In this document: positions 28,265 through 29,720 of the stretch, in pieces
Numbering within the stretch: position 1 is the stretch's first letter
Layout of the letters: each line of letters opens with the position of its first letter
From: Gnetum montanum
Taxonomy: Eukaryota > Streptophyta > Gnetopsida > Gnetales > Gnetaceae
Length of the DNA: 29,720 bases
Assembly: GCA_015680685.1 (NCBI GenBank)
Contig: MNCI01018982.1
Location: 9,700 to 39,419, forward strand
Reading direction: 5' to 3'
Translations under genes and position numbers: made by a program
Notes under the pieces: model-generated
The model's input: the letters and a program-made list of their open reading frames with translations, nothing else
What the model was told of the DNA's origin: nothing
The model's database searches: none

Positions 28265-29720
28265 ATGTCTCCTTTTTCGTACGAAAGTGCCTCACCACCT
28301 AGGTTTGAAACAAGAAAAAATTGGTGGCGTAATACACATGACGTTGACCTGCCAATCCCTCAAAAAGTTCGAGTGGTATATATTCATCTTAATGAGTATA
28401 TACCAGACTTCACCTTTATCCTCCCTCAAGATGAACAACTGTGTTGGCGAGACTTAGAACGTAACATAGTGTTACCTCCCGATTATTCAGTCTTGAGCAT
28501 GCTTCTTCGTGCTCTCGCATGAATTGGCATGCTGCACTTACACGCAGAATACGTTGTGCAAGACCATGACTCGAGAGAATACCATCCCACAGAGGCACAA
28601 CATCAAAGGGACTTGCAATAGGAGAGACATCATAAGTCTTTGAAGGGTAAGTGGTCCCAGGATGCTCCACATGTCTTAAGCTAAAATGAGGGTGGTGAAC
28701 TTACCTTAGGCAGTCGACCACACAACAATGTTCCTTCTCTTGACTTTGGCCAAGGGGTTGTGTATCAAGACCTTCATTCCACTATTCATAACCCAAGTCC
28801 TGATACCCACAGGCACAAAGGGTCCAAAAAAGGGACACAAGCTCATGATAAAGGTGGACACTCTGATTGCAATCATGATCGGGGCTAAGACCGCAGAAGA
28901 GAAGGTAGTAGACACCGTCATGGTGAAGGTTCTCCTTCTTCTTCATCTTCATCATCTTCTTCACCCTCTTCTTCAATATCCGAACACAATCAAAAAGAAA
29001 AGGATCATGGGGATAAAGGTAGGCAAACTAGAAGTCATAGACGAAACAGTCAAGAAAGGGGACGAGGGCACTCTAGAGAGTCATGACATAGAAGAAGGGA
29101 GAGTAGGGAACAACGTAGGCATCTTAGATGCCATGGACGAGACAATCACAATGAACCCCTACTTGCTACTTGAAGTATGTTGGACATAACTGAGGTTGTT
29201 CGAATTCCAACAAGGCATCAGAAAGATAGTAAGATCAAGAAATTAGATATGAACAATATCCCACGATTTGAAGGAGGATACAACGCTAATCCTCAGAATC
29301 ACTTACAAGCATTCCATGATGCGTGTGCCTTACAAAATATAGAGAACAAATGGCAAAAACTTAAGTTGTTTCCATGAACATTGGTTAAAGAAGCGGAAAG
29401 CTAGTACCAGTCTTTAGAACTGGAATCCATTTGTAGGTGGAGTACTATGTTAGAACTATTTAATGACAAGTACCAAACATACTCCCGAGTGTCTAACTTA
29501 CGAAGGCAAATCCAAGGCTGGAAATAAGGAGGGCATGAACCCTTGGATGCTACCATGGCCAATATTATGCACTGTTACATTGTTGTCCTGGACATGGTTA
29601 TTCGCAAAGGGATCAACTGCACCATCTCGTGGATGGGCTTAGGCATGAAACAAGAAGAACCCTTGGAACTTATGCCCAAGGGAGACTATTAGAGCTTAGG
29701 TCCCATCAAATTCAAAGACT
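28265..29720 (+). pseudogene. RE-5 gag, decayed, truncated by the window
   Basis: One reading frame carries recognisable gag from ATG 28265 (MSPFS) onward. It shows VYIHLNEYIPDFTFILPQDE and VLPPDYS.LSMLLRAL (to TGA 28520), a HLHAEYVV..HD phrase, a Ser-rich run of about 15 Ser (28928-28975) followed by an Arg/His-rich segment, then MNNIPRFEGGYNANPQNHL and HDACALQNI (29250-29345). In-frame stops include 28520, 29170, 29375 and 29402. Near 29558 one base is missing relative to RE-2, and the capsid phrase LLHCCPGHGYSQRDQL with RRTLGTYAQGRL continues in another frame to the edge. A 153-codon plus frame at 28728-29189 is a shadow of the real frame. Confidence 0.78.

Larger units (their letters stand above)
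27276..29720 (+). mobile_element. RE-5: Athila-like element, plus strand, runs off the window
   Basis: Order on the plus strand: LTR (27276-28128), PBS (28130-28147), gag from ATG 28265 to the window end. PBS type, LTR landmarks, gag start and capsid phrase are shared with RE-2 and RE-3, so the three are one family, with this copy in the opposite orientation. Pol and the 3' LTR should lie beyond the right edge. Many in-frame stops show that it is inactive. Confidence 0.82.

Noticed and set aside
28728-29189. 153-codon plus-strand ORF
   Set aside because: The frame with gag similarity and the Ser-rich run is a different one; this is a shadow with low-complexity Leu/Lys runs.

Overview
The window is nuclear DNA of a seed plant made almost entirely of nested, decayed Ty3/Gypsy LTR retrotransposons. 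The evidence is plant-type gag-pol remnants of the Athila and Tat/Ogre lineages, primer-binding sites resembling plant tRNA-Asp, a tRNA-derived SINE, AT-rich spacers, and transition-dominated (CpG-decay-like) divergence between copies. The great age and nesting would fit a large genome such as a conifer, but the sequence does not prove a taxon. No intact host gene was found, and neither was a bacterial, plasmid or CRISPR feature.

Layout. (i) RE-1, left edge, minus strand: a degenerate ORF like the plant 'putative transposon protein' family (1-1295), preceded on its 5' side by a probable LTR/promoter region (about 1296-2900). (ii) RE-2, 3424-10187, minus strand, Athila-like: LTR 9275-10187, tRNA-Asp-type PBS 9256-9273, then gag, protease, RT, RNase H and integrase in order, full of stops; its 3' LTR was not found. 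(iii) RE-3, minus strand, a relative of RE-2, split in two: 20438 to about 23230 (LTR and gag) and 10188-10455 (gag-to-protease linker). (iv) RE-4, 10456-20437, minus strand, Tat/Ogre-like, inserted into RE-3. It is bounded by LTRs starting TG and ending CA and by the 5-bp target-site duplication ATGAG, so its ends are known to the base. It keeps gag and protease, lacks RT, RNase H and the integrase core, keeps an integrase tail, and carries three tandem-repeat arrays. (v) A SINE with 18-bp target-site duplications inside the RE-3 LTR (22935-23091). (vi) 23230-27275: AT-rich, apparently low-copy sequence with a CpG-rich open stretch, a perfect 64-bp tandem duplication and a short duplicated ORF. 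(vii) RE-5, 27276 to window end, plus strand, a third Athila-like copy: LTR, PBS and gag.

Relative order of events: RE-3 inserted first, then RE-4 inserted into its gag-pol linker, and the SINE into its LTR. RE-2 abuts RE-3 internal DNA and may also be nested in it. None of the elements can be autonomous as seen. The points most worth checking are the fully delimited RE-4 with its arrays and possible antisense ORF, the loss of catalytic Asp residues in RE-2, a 24-bp promoter-proximal motif shared by unrelated LTRs, and a duplicated hairpin with a compensatory base-pair change.
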